Assembly (NCBI GenBank): GCA_003513495.1
Contig: DOPM01000020.1
Coordinates: 226,575-290,574, forward strand
DNA: 64,000 nt
Origin: Desulfosporosinus sp.
GTDB lineage: Bacteria > Bacillota > Desulfitobacteriia > Desulfitobacteriales > Desulfitobacteriaceae
Reading direction: 5' to 3'
Shown piece by piece: positions 1-7,960 of this stretch. Below the pieces are notes generated by a model. That model searched no databases, was not told the DNA's origin, and was given only the letters and a program-made list of their open reading frames with translations. The translations under genes were made by a program, and so were the position numbers. Position 1 is the stretch's first letter, and each line of letters opens with the position of its first letter.

Positions 1-87
1 TCCTAAAAGAGTAATCTCTCTTACCACCTCAATTGGTATTGCGTATTCTTCGTTCCCTAAGGCAAAGATAACGACCTGTCCGATCAA
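1..87 (-). CDS. cheW: CheW-like chemotaxis coupling protein, N-terminus only (cut by window edge)
   Basis: Reading the minus strand from a TTG at 87 gives 29 residues that run off the left edge, including FALGNEEYAIPIEVVREI. That is the characteristic first strand and turn of a CheW/SH3-like coupling domain, which links chemoreceptors to CheA. An in-frame TGA lies three codons before the TTG, so the start is close to correct; the Shine-Dalgarno is weak. It follows the distal FlgG-type gene by about 50 bases and may be the next gene of the operon. A full cheW exists at 28347-28793, so this would be a second coupling protein. Only the N-terminus is visible, so a CheV-like fusion cannot be excluded. 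Confidence 0.6.
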   Translation of the reverse strand, partial: MIGQVVIFALGNEEYAIPIEVVREITLLG

Positions 88-140
88 AAACCTTCAACTC
101 TTTCTCTACAAATTTTAGCTCCTGTTTTAAACTATATTAG

Positions 141-893
141 TTATACTCTGCCAACGTCATTAACCGCTTTCTCTAAGGCCTGGTCTTGAATTTGCAGTAC
201 TCTTTGGCTTGCCTCATAAGCACGCATGGCCACTACCATTTTAACCATTTGATCGTTGACATTAACGTTTGACTCTTCTATTGCGCCTTGGCGCATTTGG
301 ATCATGTCCCGTGGAACCGGAACCGGGATTTGAGCCGAGCTATATAGCGTTGTTTTCCCTTCACGCTGCAATTCAGTACCCTGAATATCAACGATTCTCA
401 AATGATCGACAATCTCCCCATTATCCCTAATCGTTCCATCATATTCTATTGAAAAATTAGGACCCAGCGGTCCGATCTCACCATTATCCCCTAGAACAAG
501 ATTTCCCGCTGTGGTGCGAAGTCGATTAGCTTCATCTAACTCAAAATGACCATTGCGAGTGTACCGTTCACCCGCCGTCGTTTGAACTACAAAGAACCCC
601 TGAGAAACTAACGCTACATCCGTCGGTTGATCCGTTTCAACCACTAAACCCGAACTAGTTTTTATGGCGAGTTGATCAGCAAGTGCGCCCGTCCCCATTC
701 CACCAATAGGCACCTTTTCAGTTCCATCGCCAGCTGACATTCTTTGTAAAAGCATTGAGGGAAATGACTCTACAATCCGCTGTTCTTCTCTATACCCTGG
801 GTTGCGGATATTATCCAAGTTTTCCTCAATCGAGCCCGTCAGTTTCTGATTAACAATCATCCCAGTTGCCGAACTATATAGTCCTCGAATCAT
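141..893 (-). CDS. FlgF/FlgG-family flagellar rod or hook-basal body protein (divergent N-terminus)
   Basis: 250 residues. It begins MIRGLYSSATGM, as FlgG/FlgF proteins do, and ends RAYEASQRVLQIQDQALE, the C-terminal helix of the rod/hook family, with the expected GAIEESNVNVNDQM block. These proteins polymerise into the axial rod after export through the flagellar type III gate. The motif that normally reads N-L-A-N-x-x-T-x-G-F/Y is altered here to NLDNIRNPGYREEQ, a clear departure. It is the last full flagellar gene of the minus-strand operon, 26 bases after flgB. It could be the FlhP/FlhO type or FlgF; the family is certain, the exact rod position is not. Confidence 0.85.
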   Translation of the reverse strand: MIRGLYSSATGMIVNQKLTGSIEENLDNIRNPGYREEQRIVESFPSMLLQRMSAGDGTEKVPIGGMGTGALADQLAIKTSSGLVVETDQPTDVALVSQGFFVVQTTAGERYTRNGHFELDEANRLRTTAGNLVLGDNGEIGPLGPNFSIEYDGTIRDNGEIVDHLRIVDIQGTELQREGKTTLYSSAQIPVPVPRDMIQMRQGAIEESNVNVNDQMVKMVVAMRAYEASQRVLQIQDQALEKAVNDVGRV

Positions 894-919
894 CTTTTAC
901 CTCCGACTGTATCCCTTTA

Positions 920-1315
920 TCATTTAATGACCATACGCAGCAATCCTAGTTGTGAAGAAATGGTCCGTGTGAGTGAATTATAGTAAATTCCATTTTCCGC
1001 CACATTGGCCATTTCACGATCAATATCTACATTATTTGCATCATTACGCAAGCTCGTACTAAGGTCCGTCTGGACAATTGTTTGAGTTCCAGTTTCGCCG
1101 CTGAGATGCTTGTCAACAGTTGTTTTAAGCGGAAGGGCTGATCCGCTGCTGCCTAAGGCAGCATCAAGGGCCAGCTGAAAATTAACATCAGAACGTTTGA
1201 AGCCTGGTGTGTCAACATTTGCAACATTGTCTGCCAGGACTTTTTGCCTTAAACTAGAAGCGTTTAAGCCCTTTTCCAGAACTGTTAAAACAGGAATGTC
1301 TAACCATCCAGACAT
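920..1315 (-). CDS. flgB: Flagellar basal-body rod protein FlgB
   Basis: 131 residues, the usual FlgB length. The N-terminal helix and rod motif NVANVDTPGFKRSDVNF are clear, and the protein closes with a long helix ending SQLGLLRMVIK. The pair NNVDIDREMANVAENGIYYN is typical of FlgB/FlgC. FlgB forms the proximal rod next to the MS ring. In Bacillus and most relatives flgB directly precedes flgC, but here flgC is 25 kb away (26627-27115), and flgB sits between two FlgG-type genes with only 6 bases to the upstream one. No other FlgB is visible in the window, so this is likely the working copy. Confidence 0.93.
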   Translation of the reverse strand: MSGWLDIPVLTVLEKGLNASSLRQKVLADNVANVDTPGFKRSDVNFQLALDAALGSSGSALPLKTTVDKHLSGETGTQTIVQTDLSTSLRNDANNVDIDREMANVAENGIYYNSLTRTISSQLGLLRMVIK

Positions 1316-1321
1316 ATGATT

Positions 1322-2095
1322 TTACCTCCTCAATGCATTCGCTTTGGCCATCATATCGTCCCCTTGTTGAAGCAGCCGTGCATCCATTTGGTACGCCCTT
1401 TGGGCTTGAATCAAATTCGTCATTGCAGTCGCCAAATCAACATTCGATTGTTCAATAGCTCCTGATTTAACTTCCCCGAAACCATCTGAACCCGGTGTAC
1501 CTGTCTGAGGCACGCCAGATTCTGGGGTCTCTAAAAAGAGACTATTGCTTATTTGTTGGAGACCATCTGTATTTGTAAAGCTGGCTAACATGATTTGTCC
1601 AATGACTTCTTGTTTTCCATCAATCATTGCCAGGATGTCGCCATTCGGCTTAACTTGGACTTCACCGTAATCCGGTGAGATGACCACTTCTGGCTGAAGA
1701 GCATAGCCTTGATGATTTATCAACAACCCATCCTTATCCTGTTGGAACAAACCCGCTCTAGTATAAGCTATATCTCCATTGGGGGGCTTCACTTGAAAGA
1801 AGCCCTGTCCATCAATAGCTAAGTCCCATGGATTATTGGAACTGGTTATAATTCCTTGGGACATATCAATTCTCTTACCGTGAAATAAAGCTCCAGTGCC
1901 TACCCCTAAAGCCGCACCATCAGGAACTCCTCCGTATAAGGATAGATTAGCAGCTTTTTCCTGAGGATCATAGGCTTCGGCCAAATTAACCACACTGGCC
2001 TTAAATCCAGCAGTACTAATATTAGCAATATTATTCGCTAAAATATCCACTCTCTCCTGCTGAGAGCGAAGCTGAAATTCTGAAGATAGGCGCAT
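1322..2095 (-). CDS. FlgG-type flagellar hook-basal body rod protein
   Basis: 257 residues from the ATG at 2095, which lies about 8 bases after GGTGGAGGGG; a GTG 15 bases upstream is a less likely start. The N-terminal NNIANISTAGFKASVV and the C-terminal VKSGAIEQSNVDLATAM with TNLIQAQRAYQMDARLL are hallmarks of distal-rod proteins, and GQGFFQVKPPNGDIAYTRAG is the central FlgG/FlgE signature. It starts MRLSSEFQLRSQQ, lacking the usual MIRSLWTAATGM opening, so the first helix is atypical. It lies between flgE and flgB. Either it or the gene at 141-893 is the functional FlgG. Confidence 0.87.
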   Translation of the reverse strand: MRLSSEFQLRSQQERVDILANNIANISTAGFKASVVNLAEAYDPQEKAANLSLYGGVPDGAALGVGTGALFHGKRIDMSQGIITSSNNPWDLAIDGQGFFQVKPPNGDIAYTRAGLFQQDKDGLLINHQGYALQPEVVISPDYGEVQVKPNGDILAMIDGKQEVIGQIMLASFTNTDGLQQISNSLFLETPESGVPQTGTPGSDGFGEVKSGAIEQSNVDLATAMTNLIQAQRAYQMDARLLQQGDDMMAKANALRR

Positions 2096-2203
2096 TCTTT
2101 TCCCCTCCACCGAACTTTATAAGGATGTTAACCTATAACCTATAACCAGTTTATCCCACCTTGAGATTTCCTCTTCTAAAGTGAGAGCGGTATACTAGTT
2201 GAC

Positions 2204-3643
2204 TTAATTCCGCTTCAAGTCAATAAGCTCCTGAAGCAGCGAGTCGGATACGGTGATAACCCGTGAATTAGCTTGGAAGCCCCGTTGAGTAACGATCATA
2301 TCCGTAAACTCTTGGGATAAATCAACATTGGACATTTCAACCGCCCCTGGAACAATCAAAGCACGCCCATCTTCAGCAGCGGAGCCGATGTCGGCATCCC
2401 CCGAGTTATTGGTTGTAGAATAAAAGTTCCCTCCGAGTTTATTTAGGCCTGCATCATTGGAAAATTTGGCGATGGCAATCTGGGCAATTTTCTGAGTGGC
2501 AGAGGTGTTTCCATCGCTATAAACTCCAGTGATAATCCCTGTTTGGTCTATACTGAAGCTCGTTAAAGTACGAGGTAGGTTTAAAAAATCATAGCCAATA
2601 TTATCATCTTCCGTCGGGGGGGTAGGGGCATTTTCGTGGTTTGAGAAGGTAATTGTATACTTTCCGTTGGTATTTTCTGCCCAATAATAATTAGGAGAGT
2701 CATTGACTTCGGCTAAGCTTGGAGCCATGGTATATACACTCGTATCCGTTCCATTCGAAGCATAGATTTTTGCTCCTGAAGAAGGCATATGATCAACCGT
2801 AATCTTGTTCGGATTATTAGCATCCACGGTCAAGGGGTTAGAGGCTGCAACATAACTAATACTCATGACAGTCCCAGAGGCTCCGTCAGTTGGGCGTTGG
2901 TATCCTTCAGAAAATGTAATTGTCCCACTTTCAGGATCAAAGGTAAATTGACCTGCCTTCGGGCTGCTTTCCACCCGGGTCATACCGTCAATGGTTAAGA
3001 CCCCGGCCCCAATCAATTTATCCCCTTGCATCGTTGTTTGAGTATCAGAATCAGTATATGTGTAAGTGATATCATCATCCCAATTATCCACAGTGGCATT
3101 TAACTGAATTTTCTCAGGCTTAATCGGCATATTTTTATCCTGTGGCAAAGAGTCACCCAAAGAAAACTTAATAGCCCCATACCCTGGTCCAGTCCAGTTG
3201 ACCTTCGTCGAGTCATCCGCTCCCCAAGAATACCCTTGAACCCGAGCACCAGTCGAAGGATCTTCCAAGTAACCATCCCTATCGAAGCCAAAGCCGCCGG
3301 CTCGTGTATAGACGATTTGACCACCATTATCCATAACAAAGAACCCTGGTCCCTGTAACATTAAGTCTGTGTCCTTGCCCGTGGATTGAGCACTTCCTTG
3401 AGTCATAATCTTGTCAATCGAGCCCAAAACCGCCCCTAAGCCTACTTGAATTGCATTCGTCCCCCCTTGAGTAGCTGAAGGAGATGAAGCACCTTTCATA
3501 GTTTGGCTGAGCATGGTGGAGAAATTAGCTCTGCTGCGCTTAAAACCCAAGGTGTTAACATTTGCTACGTTATCCCCGATCACATCCATCTTAACTTGGT
3601 GGTTTTTCAGGCCCGAAATGGCTGAATATAATGAACGCATCAT
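2204..3643 (-). CDS. flgE: Flagellar hook protein FlgE
   Basis: 479 residues. It opens MMRSLYSAISGLKNHQ and has NVANVNTLGFKRSRANF. It contains the hook signature GPGFFVMDNGGQIVYTRAG, and it ends with SNVDLSQEFTDMIVTQRGFQ plus a coiled C-terminus. The hook is the flexible universal joint outside the cell wall. The middle 250 residues form the variable surface domains. GAGGAGG lies before the tandem ATG starts at 3643 and 3640. It follows flgD by 70 bases in the same operon; flgD builds the cap on which these subunits assemble and fliK sets the length. Confidence 0.95.
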   Translation of the reverse strand: MMRSLYSAISGLKNHQVKMDVIGDNVANVNTLGFKRSRANFSTMLSQTMKGASSPSATQGGTNAIQVGLGAVLGSIDKIMTQGSAQSTGKDTDLMLQGPGFFVMDNGGQIVYTRAGGFGFDRDGYLEDPSTGARVQGYSWGADDSTKVNWTGPGYGAIKFSLGDSLPQDKNMPIKPEKIQLNATVDNWDDDITYTYTDSDTQTTMQGDKLIGAGVLTIDGMTRVESSPKAGQFTFDPESGTITFSEGYQRPTDGASGTVMSISYVAASNPLTVDANNPNKITVDHMPSSGAKIYASNGTDTSVYTMAPSLAEVNDSPNYYWAENTNGKYTITFSNHENAPTPPTEDDNIGYDFLNLPRTLTSFSIDQTGIITGVYSDGNTSATQKIAQIAIAKFSNDAGLNKLGGNFYSTTNNSGDADIGSAAEDGRALIVPGAVEMSNVDLSQEFTDMIVTQRGFQANSRVITVSDSLLQELIDLKRN

Positions 3644-3713
3644 AGCGTGAATTCCTCCTCTTTTCTATATGGATTAATCGATGGTTTTCAGGTTTTATCA
3701 TATCCCCGCTACA

Positions 3714-4289
3714 TTAAGTTGTTGCTGGGTCATTCTTATCATCTGTGGACTCATTTGTATCGATGGTGTCAGTCGTTGTATCCGTTGTATCCCCTGTATC
3801 CCCCGTATCGTTATTTACCGGAGCTTTATCCATAACCAAAGTAACTAGATTCAATTCAAGATCAGCAAGAGTCCCATCAGATTTTCGAATTTGTACGGTT
3901 GGTTCACCATCAAGCCACTTTACAGCTTCAACCACGCCTTCCATTGGAGTTGAGTCAGTCACATTGATTCCACCCACCCATTTCCCAATCATAGCAGCAC
4001 CTTGGGTCAGTGTAGCCTGTTGAGCGAAGTTGAACATACTTTTGCTCAAATCTTCCATGGACTTAGCGACATTATTCATTTGTTCCAAAGAGCTGAATTG
4101 GGCCATCTGCGAAATGAAATCCTTATTATCCAACGGTTGCAGAGGATCTTGGTTTTTAAGTTCTGTCATAAGTAACTTCAGAAAATCGTCTTTGCCTAAC
4201 GCTGTGTTTACGGCATTAGAAATCGATTGCCCATTAGTGGAATTATTCGTGTTCGATGTAGAATTTGTACCATTAATTGTATTACTCAT
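3714..4289 (-). CDS. flgD: Flagellar hook assembly scaffold FlgD
   Basis: 191 residues. The N-terminal core LGKDDFLKLLMTELKNQDPL followed by DNKDFISQMAQFSSLEQMNN is diagnostic for FlgD, the hook cap. The short central domain contains MIGKWV. The last 33 residues are an almost pure Asp/Thr/Asn tail built of GDTGDTTDTTTD-like units, not part of the usual FlgD fold and encoded by a degenerate short DNA repeat near 3750-3815. FlgD is lost from the finished hook. It lies between fliK (14-base gap) and flgE. Confidence 0.93.
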   Translation of the reverse strand: MSNTINGTNSTSNTNNSTNGQSISNAVNTALGKDDFLKLLMTELKNQDPLQPLDNKDFISQMAQFSSLEQMNNVAKSMEDLSKSMFNFAQQATLTQGAAMIGKWVGGINVTDSTPMEGVVEAVKWLDGEPTVQIRKSDGTLADLELNLVTLVMDKAPVNNDTGDTGDTTDTTTDTIDTNESTDDKNDPATT

Positions 4290-4303
4290 TATGTTTAGCC
4301 CTC

Positions 4304-6067
4304 CTAGGCGGTGACATTAATTCGATTATTCAGGTCTGCATGAGAAGGCAAGTTTAAGACGGTAAGTGGATCTTCATCCTCAATTAGGTTCGTGTTTGAA
4401 TCCTGTGTCCTGTGAAATTGCTCTTGATGATTTTGATTCTGCTGCTGTTCCCTGCCCTGCTGCCCCATTTGCAACGTACCACAATTCACACCTTGATTTG
4501 TTAAAGTATTACGCAGCTCTGTCAGTTGACTCTGAAGGATCTGACTTGTAGCTGCTTCGGACGCATGTACCTGAAGATGAACTTGACCATTTTCCCATCT
4601 CAACCCAATACGAATTCGACCTAAATCTGCTGGGTGCAGTTGAATATCCAGTTCCTTTAATTCATGATTTCGGCTGGAAACTCGCTCCCGAAATACATTG
4701 GAGATCTGTTCCCAAACAGGAATCCCACTGGTTTTTCCTTCAGCAACACTAACCGCTTGAATCTTTCCTTCCAATCCTATCCCCGGATTTATATCCTGAT
4801 TTTGAGAGGCTTTCACTCCGGTATCGGAGGGTTCCGCTTTAAGCGGTTTACTGTGCAGTTGATCTATTTCAGCTAATTTCTGCTTAAAATCTCCGTGAAC
4901 CATTATATCCTTACTAACCGATGTCGCCTTGTCAGAGACATTGCTATCTATCTTCGGCTGTTTAATGATTGCTTCAAGTTCATTACTATCCGCTTGAAGC
5001 ATTTCCTTGACGACTCCTCGCGGAACATTTGCTTCTGGAACTTGATTTAGCACTTGATTGAGTACAGTAAGCAAAGCAGAAGACTTAGGGCTCAGCTCTC
5101 GGTTGCCATCACCTTGTTCCTTTGTCAAGAAATCCAACAAAGGTTTAATAACTTTCTGCAGACTTGGATTAAGCTCACTTTCTGCTCCCCCATCCATTCC
5201 CTGCATCCATTCTTTTACCGTCCTAGCGATATCCTGCCGTAGAGACTCCTCAGTAACCTTTCCCTGTTTGCTATTACCTTCAATGATTTGGGCATTTACT
5301 AAACCTAAAGAAACTCCTTCTTCAGCTGAGTCTGTAACCGTATCGTTCCTAGAGCTTGAAGGATTCAGGGTATTAGTGAGTGTCTCTTCAATCGCCGTAT
5401 CCAAACCTGCTCCCTGAGGCCCTTTAATTCCTTCAATATTACTCACTGTTGCTTGTAAGTTCTGAGCTTGACCTTCGACGATTGAAGGGTTGGCAACCGT
5501 CAACCACCCCTGGACAAGTTTCATCATTTCCTGACGTTGACTTAAACCCAGTTCTGAAGCTAAGGCTACTCCCTCTGAAGAGGATTCCGTAATCTGTCCA
5601 GAGAGTGCTGTTAAAAGCTCTGAGATAATTTGTCTATAGTTATCCAACTCCGAAGTTCCGGGGTTATTCCCCTGAAGTATTTGTGAGGTCATTCCTTTTA
5701 TCCCAAACACTTCATTTGATATTAGAGAATCAGTTCCCTGATTCACACCGTTTCCGGAATTGGCCTCCTTGCCTGCCGGAAGATCACTCAACTCATTTGG
5801 CTGAGAAAGAAATGAAAGCACAAAATGACTATACCCGAGATTCTGTACTAAAGGATCCGGATCTTGTCCTGCTTCCTTCTCTTGACCAATCATTGAGTTT
5901 TGTCCCATCGGATCTGCGTTCATAGTTGTTAAGCCACTGAGCATAGCCGCAAATTCAACCATCGTATCTGCTAAGCTATCTGTCGCATTATTACCCTTCA
6001 TGCTTGAAGTTTTAGCTAATTTACTTCCGCCACTTAGGGAATCCGAAAGGACGTTAATACCAGACAT
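4304..6067 (-). CDS. fliK: Flagellar hook-length control protein FliK
   Basis: 587 residues. The identifying part is the C-terminal Flg_hook domain: LKELDIQLHPADLGRIRIGL, then NGQVHLQVHASEAATSQILQ and LRNTLTNQGVN, followed by a Gln-rich tail. The first 430 residues are a poorly conserved, Ser/Asn/Gln-rich ruler. FliK is exported while the hook grows and switches export specificity from hook to filament subunits through FlhB. The start at 6067 has AGCAGGAGGTGA upstream. A candidate sigma-28 promoter lies at 6102-6129, so the fliK-flgD-flgE block may have its own transcription start. Confidence 0.9.
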   Translation of the reverse strand: MSGINVLSDSLSGGSKLAKTSSMKGNNATDSLADTMVEFAAMLSGLTTMNADPMGQNSMIGQEKEAGQDPDPLVQNLGYSHFVLSFLSQPNELSDLPAGKEANSGNGVNQGTDSLISNEVFGIKGMTSQILQGNNPGTSELDNYRQIISELLTALSGQITESSSEGVALASELGLSQRQEMMKLVQGWLTVANPSIVEGQAQNLQATVSNIEGIKGPQGAGLDTAIEETLTNTLNPSSSRNDTVTDSAEEGVSLGLVNAQIIEGNSKQGKVTEESLRQDIARTVKEWMQGMDGGAESELNPSLQKVIKPLLDFLTKEQGDGNRELSPKSSALLTVLNQVLNQVPEANVPRGVVKEMLQADSNELEAIIKQPKIDSNVSDKATSVSKDIMVHGDFKQKLAEIDQLHSKPLKAEPSDTGVKASQNQDINPGIGLEGKIQAVSVAEGKTSGIPVWEQISNVFRERVSSRNHELKELDIQLHPADLGRIRIGLRWENGQVHLQVHASEAATSQILQSQLTELRNTLTNQGVNCGTLQMGQQGREQQQNQNHQEQFHRTQDSNTNLIEDEDPLTVLNLPSHADLNNRINVTA

Positions 6068-6101
6068 CCACTGTCACCTCCTGCTTAGAGTTCTAAGTTA
6101 T

Positions 6102-6129
6102 ATATCGACAAAAAAAGCCTTACACATTA
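6102..6129 (-). promoter_or_regulatory. Candidate sigma-28 promoter ahead of fliK
   Basis: On the minus strand TAATGTGT, 12 bases, then GTCGATAT. This matches the form of the stronger candidates in this window (TAAAGTTT, 12 bases, GTCGATAA ahead of motA). It lies between the end of the sigma-28 gene and fliK, about 35 bases ahead of the fliK start. The run of seven T inside the spacer could instead be part of a weak terminator. Confidence 0.5.
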
Positions 6130-6137
6130 GGTAATAA

Positions 6138-6887
6138 TTAAAATAAATTCTTTTTCTGCCTGCTAAGCCTTCCTCTAAGTCTTAAAATGGCTTGAGAATG
6201 AAGCTGAGAAATTCTAGATTCTGAAAGCTTTAGGATAGCGGCAATTTCTTTTAGGGTAAGTTCTTCCTGATAATAAAGTGCGACCACTAACTTCTCTTTA
6301 TCCGGTAACTTTTCCACTGCTACCGCCAAAATCTGTTTTTGCTCCTCTTTTTCAACAGCTTGATACGCTTCCTGTGCTTCCTGATCCACTAGCAGATTAA
6401 GCGGCGTACCGCTATAATCCCCCTCATTGTCGACGGTTTCATCGAAGGACGTTAAAGTTAAGATCTGAGCTTGAGCTAAAGTCGCTTCAACTTCCTTGAT
6501 TTCTATTTGGAGCAACTCGGCGACTTCTTCCACCGTTACCGCTCTACCAAGCCGATACTCTAACTCAGTAAAACCGTCCTGAATCCGCTTTACTTTTTGC
6601 CTAGCCGAATGAGGAACCCAATCCATGGTTCTGAGTCCGTCGATCATGGCTCCACGAATGCGAATCGAGGCATAGGTTTCAAATTTAAACCCTCTGGCCG
6701 CTTCAAATCGTTCCAAGGCATCGAGTAAACCAAAGACACCATAACCGACGATATCATCCTCGTCCACATGGGGTGGAAGAGAAATCGCTAAACGACCTGC
6801 AATGCGCTTAACCAATGGCAAGTATCGTTCAATATGCTCTTGTTTCCAAGGACCGCGGGAAGCGGCTTCATAGGCGTTCGGTATCAA
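6138..6887 (-). CDS. fliA: RNA polymerase sigma-28 factor for flagellar operons (FliA/SigD/WhiG type)
   Basis: 249 residues with all sigma regions. Region 2 includes YLPLVKRIAGRLA, DIVGYGVFGLLDALERF and FETYASIRIRGAMIDGLR; region 4 ends LTLKEIAAILKLSESRISQL. These match the FliA/WhiG group. It directs polymerase to late flagellar promoters (TAAA plus CGAT type) and is held by FlgM (48127-48396). The start is a TTG at 6887 behind GGGGGTGAG. It follows cheC-cheD as in Bacillus, but a 200-base heptad-repeat segment separates it from the upstream small gene. Confidence 0.95.
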   Translation of the reverse strand: MIPNAYEAASRGPWKQEHIERYLPLVKRIAGRLAISLPPHVDEDDIVGYGVFGLLDALERFEAARGFKFETYASIRIRGAMIDGLRTMDWVPHSARQKVKRIQDGFTELEYRLGRAVTVEEVAELLQIEIKEVEATLAQAQILTLTSFDETVDNEGDYSGTPLNLLVDQEAQEAYQAVEKEEQKQILAVAVEKLPDKEKLVVALYYQEELTLKEIAAILKLSESRISQLHSQAILRLRGRLSRQKKNLF

Positions 6888-6897
6888 GATTACTCAC

Positions 6898-7091
6898 CCC
6901 CAATTCGTGGTTCGAAGATCGTGGTTCGTGGTTCGAACCTAGGTTTCTATCATATGTTTATAATCGTAGTTAGCACTTTGCAATTCGTGGCGCGTGCCAC
7001 GAAAAATCCCTAGTTTGGGTTCGAACCTATGTATCTAATCTAAGTTGGCTCACTCGCCTTCGAACCACGAATATCGAACATCGAACCACGA
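6898..7091 (+). repeat. TTCGTGG heptad-repeat element with inverted ends
   Basis: The left side reads repeated TTCGTGGTTCGAAGATCG-type units on the plus strand. The right side (7057-7091) carries the complementary orientation, CGAACCACGAATATCGAACA. The ends could pair, giving a large imperfect hairpin that fills the junction between the sigma gene and its upstream neighbour. Further partial copies sit inside at 6981-7001 and 7017-7028. Confidence 0.75.
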
Positions 7092-7478
7092 TTATTGCCA
7101 GCCCATTCGGCGGACAATTTCTGCTTGACGCTCGCTATCAGGTAATCCCGAGCTTAAATCACGATCTATCTGTCCGGGAAATTCTGCATCTTTTTCCTGT
7201 GGAGTAGAAAACTCATCATCTCCAACAGAGAAATCGATATTGCTCCCCCGGCTCGTGTCCAATTCTGTATCTTGAGGTTTTTGAGGTCCAGTTCTTTCAA
7301 ATAAGTTTAAACTTCCTATCATCAGAACGTAAATGACTCCAAAAGAAACCCCGGCTCGAATTATTATGTTAAGGAGGCCTAATTCATTAAACCAACTTAG
7401 TAACACGACAATAAGGGTAGTGCCGATAGAAAGGCGCATTGCCCAAACCTGGTATTGTTCTCTGTTTTGGTCGGACAT
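7092..7478 (-). CDS. Small membrane protein of unknown function between cheD and the sigma-28 gene
   Basis: 128 residues. Not recognised as a named family. Two adjacent hydrophobic segments occupy roughly residues 15-60 (SIGTTLIVVLLSW, then IIIRAGVSFGVIYVLMIGS), followed by a polar, acidic tail rich in Asp, Glu and Gln. Its ATG overlaps the cheD stop as TAATG, so it is translationally coupled and almost certainly real. In Bacillus swrB follows sigD nearby, but no clear resemblance to SwrB is visible. A membrane-anchored accessory motility protein is a fair guess only. Confidence 0.7.
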   Translation of the reverse strand: MSDQNREQYQVWAMRLSIGTTLIVVLLSWFNELGLLNIIIRAGVSFGVIYVLMIGSLNLFERTGPQKPQDTELDTSRGSNIDFSVGDDEFSTPQEKDAEFPGQIDRDLSSGLPDSERQAEIVRRMGWQ

Positions 7479-7960
7479 TAAACCACCTTTTCTCCATGAT
7501 TAATCGTTCGTATACGTAATTCTCCTGACCCGACATCAAAATGGATGGTGCGCCCAAAACTACCTCCAACATCGGAGGCCAAAAGAGGGATTCCGTGTTT
7601 TTTCAATTCCTGGCCCACCGCTTCGGCGTTGCGATCTCCAATTTTTAGCACTGGGGGTTTCCCAGGAAAGGAAAACATCTGAGCACCACCTGCCATCTTA
7701 GCTTTTAGCCGAGATTTGTTAGCACCCATCGACGTAATCTCTTTAATCAACAATTCCAGCGCAGTATCCGCATATTTTGCTGGATTCCCTCCAAGGCTTC
7801 CACTAGCCGTAGGCAGCATAATATGGGCCATTCCGCCGACTTTAAGAAAAGGGTCATGTAGGCAGATCCCGATACAAGATCCTAACCCTGCCGTTAACAA
7901 AATGTCAGGCATCTTAGCAGTTTTGAAATCAGCCATTCCGACAGTAATAACTACACTCAT
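7478..7960 (-). CDS. cheD: Chemoreceptor glutamine deamidase CheD
   Basis: 160 residues. The catalytic segment LTAGLGSCIGICLHDP carries the nucleophilic Cys, and GGMAHIMLP carries the paired His. CheD deamidates receptor glutamines and, in the Bacillus type of pathway, binds CheC to modulate both proteins. Its ATG overlaps the cheC stop as ATGA, the same coupling seen in other species. The central LLIKEITSMGANKSRLKAK and MAGGAQMF are standard family features. Confidence 0.96.
   Translation of the reverse strand: MSVVITVGMADFKTAKMPDILLTAGLGSCIGICLHDPFLKVGGMAHIMLPTASGSLGGNPAKYADTALELLIKEITSMGANKSRLKAKMAGGAQMFSFPGKPPVLKIGDRNAEAVGQELKKHGIPLLASDVGGSFGRTIHFDVGSGELRIRTINHGEKVV

Noticed and set aside
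3647..3835. Plus-strand frame with LYPLYPLYPPYRYLP repeats
   Set aside because: It lies over the FlgD tail and merely reflects the repeated DNA coding Asp/Thr there.
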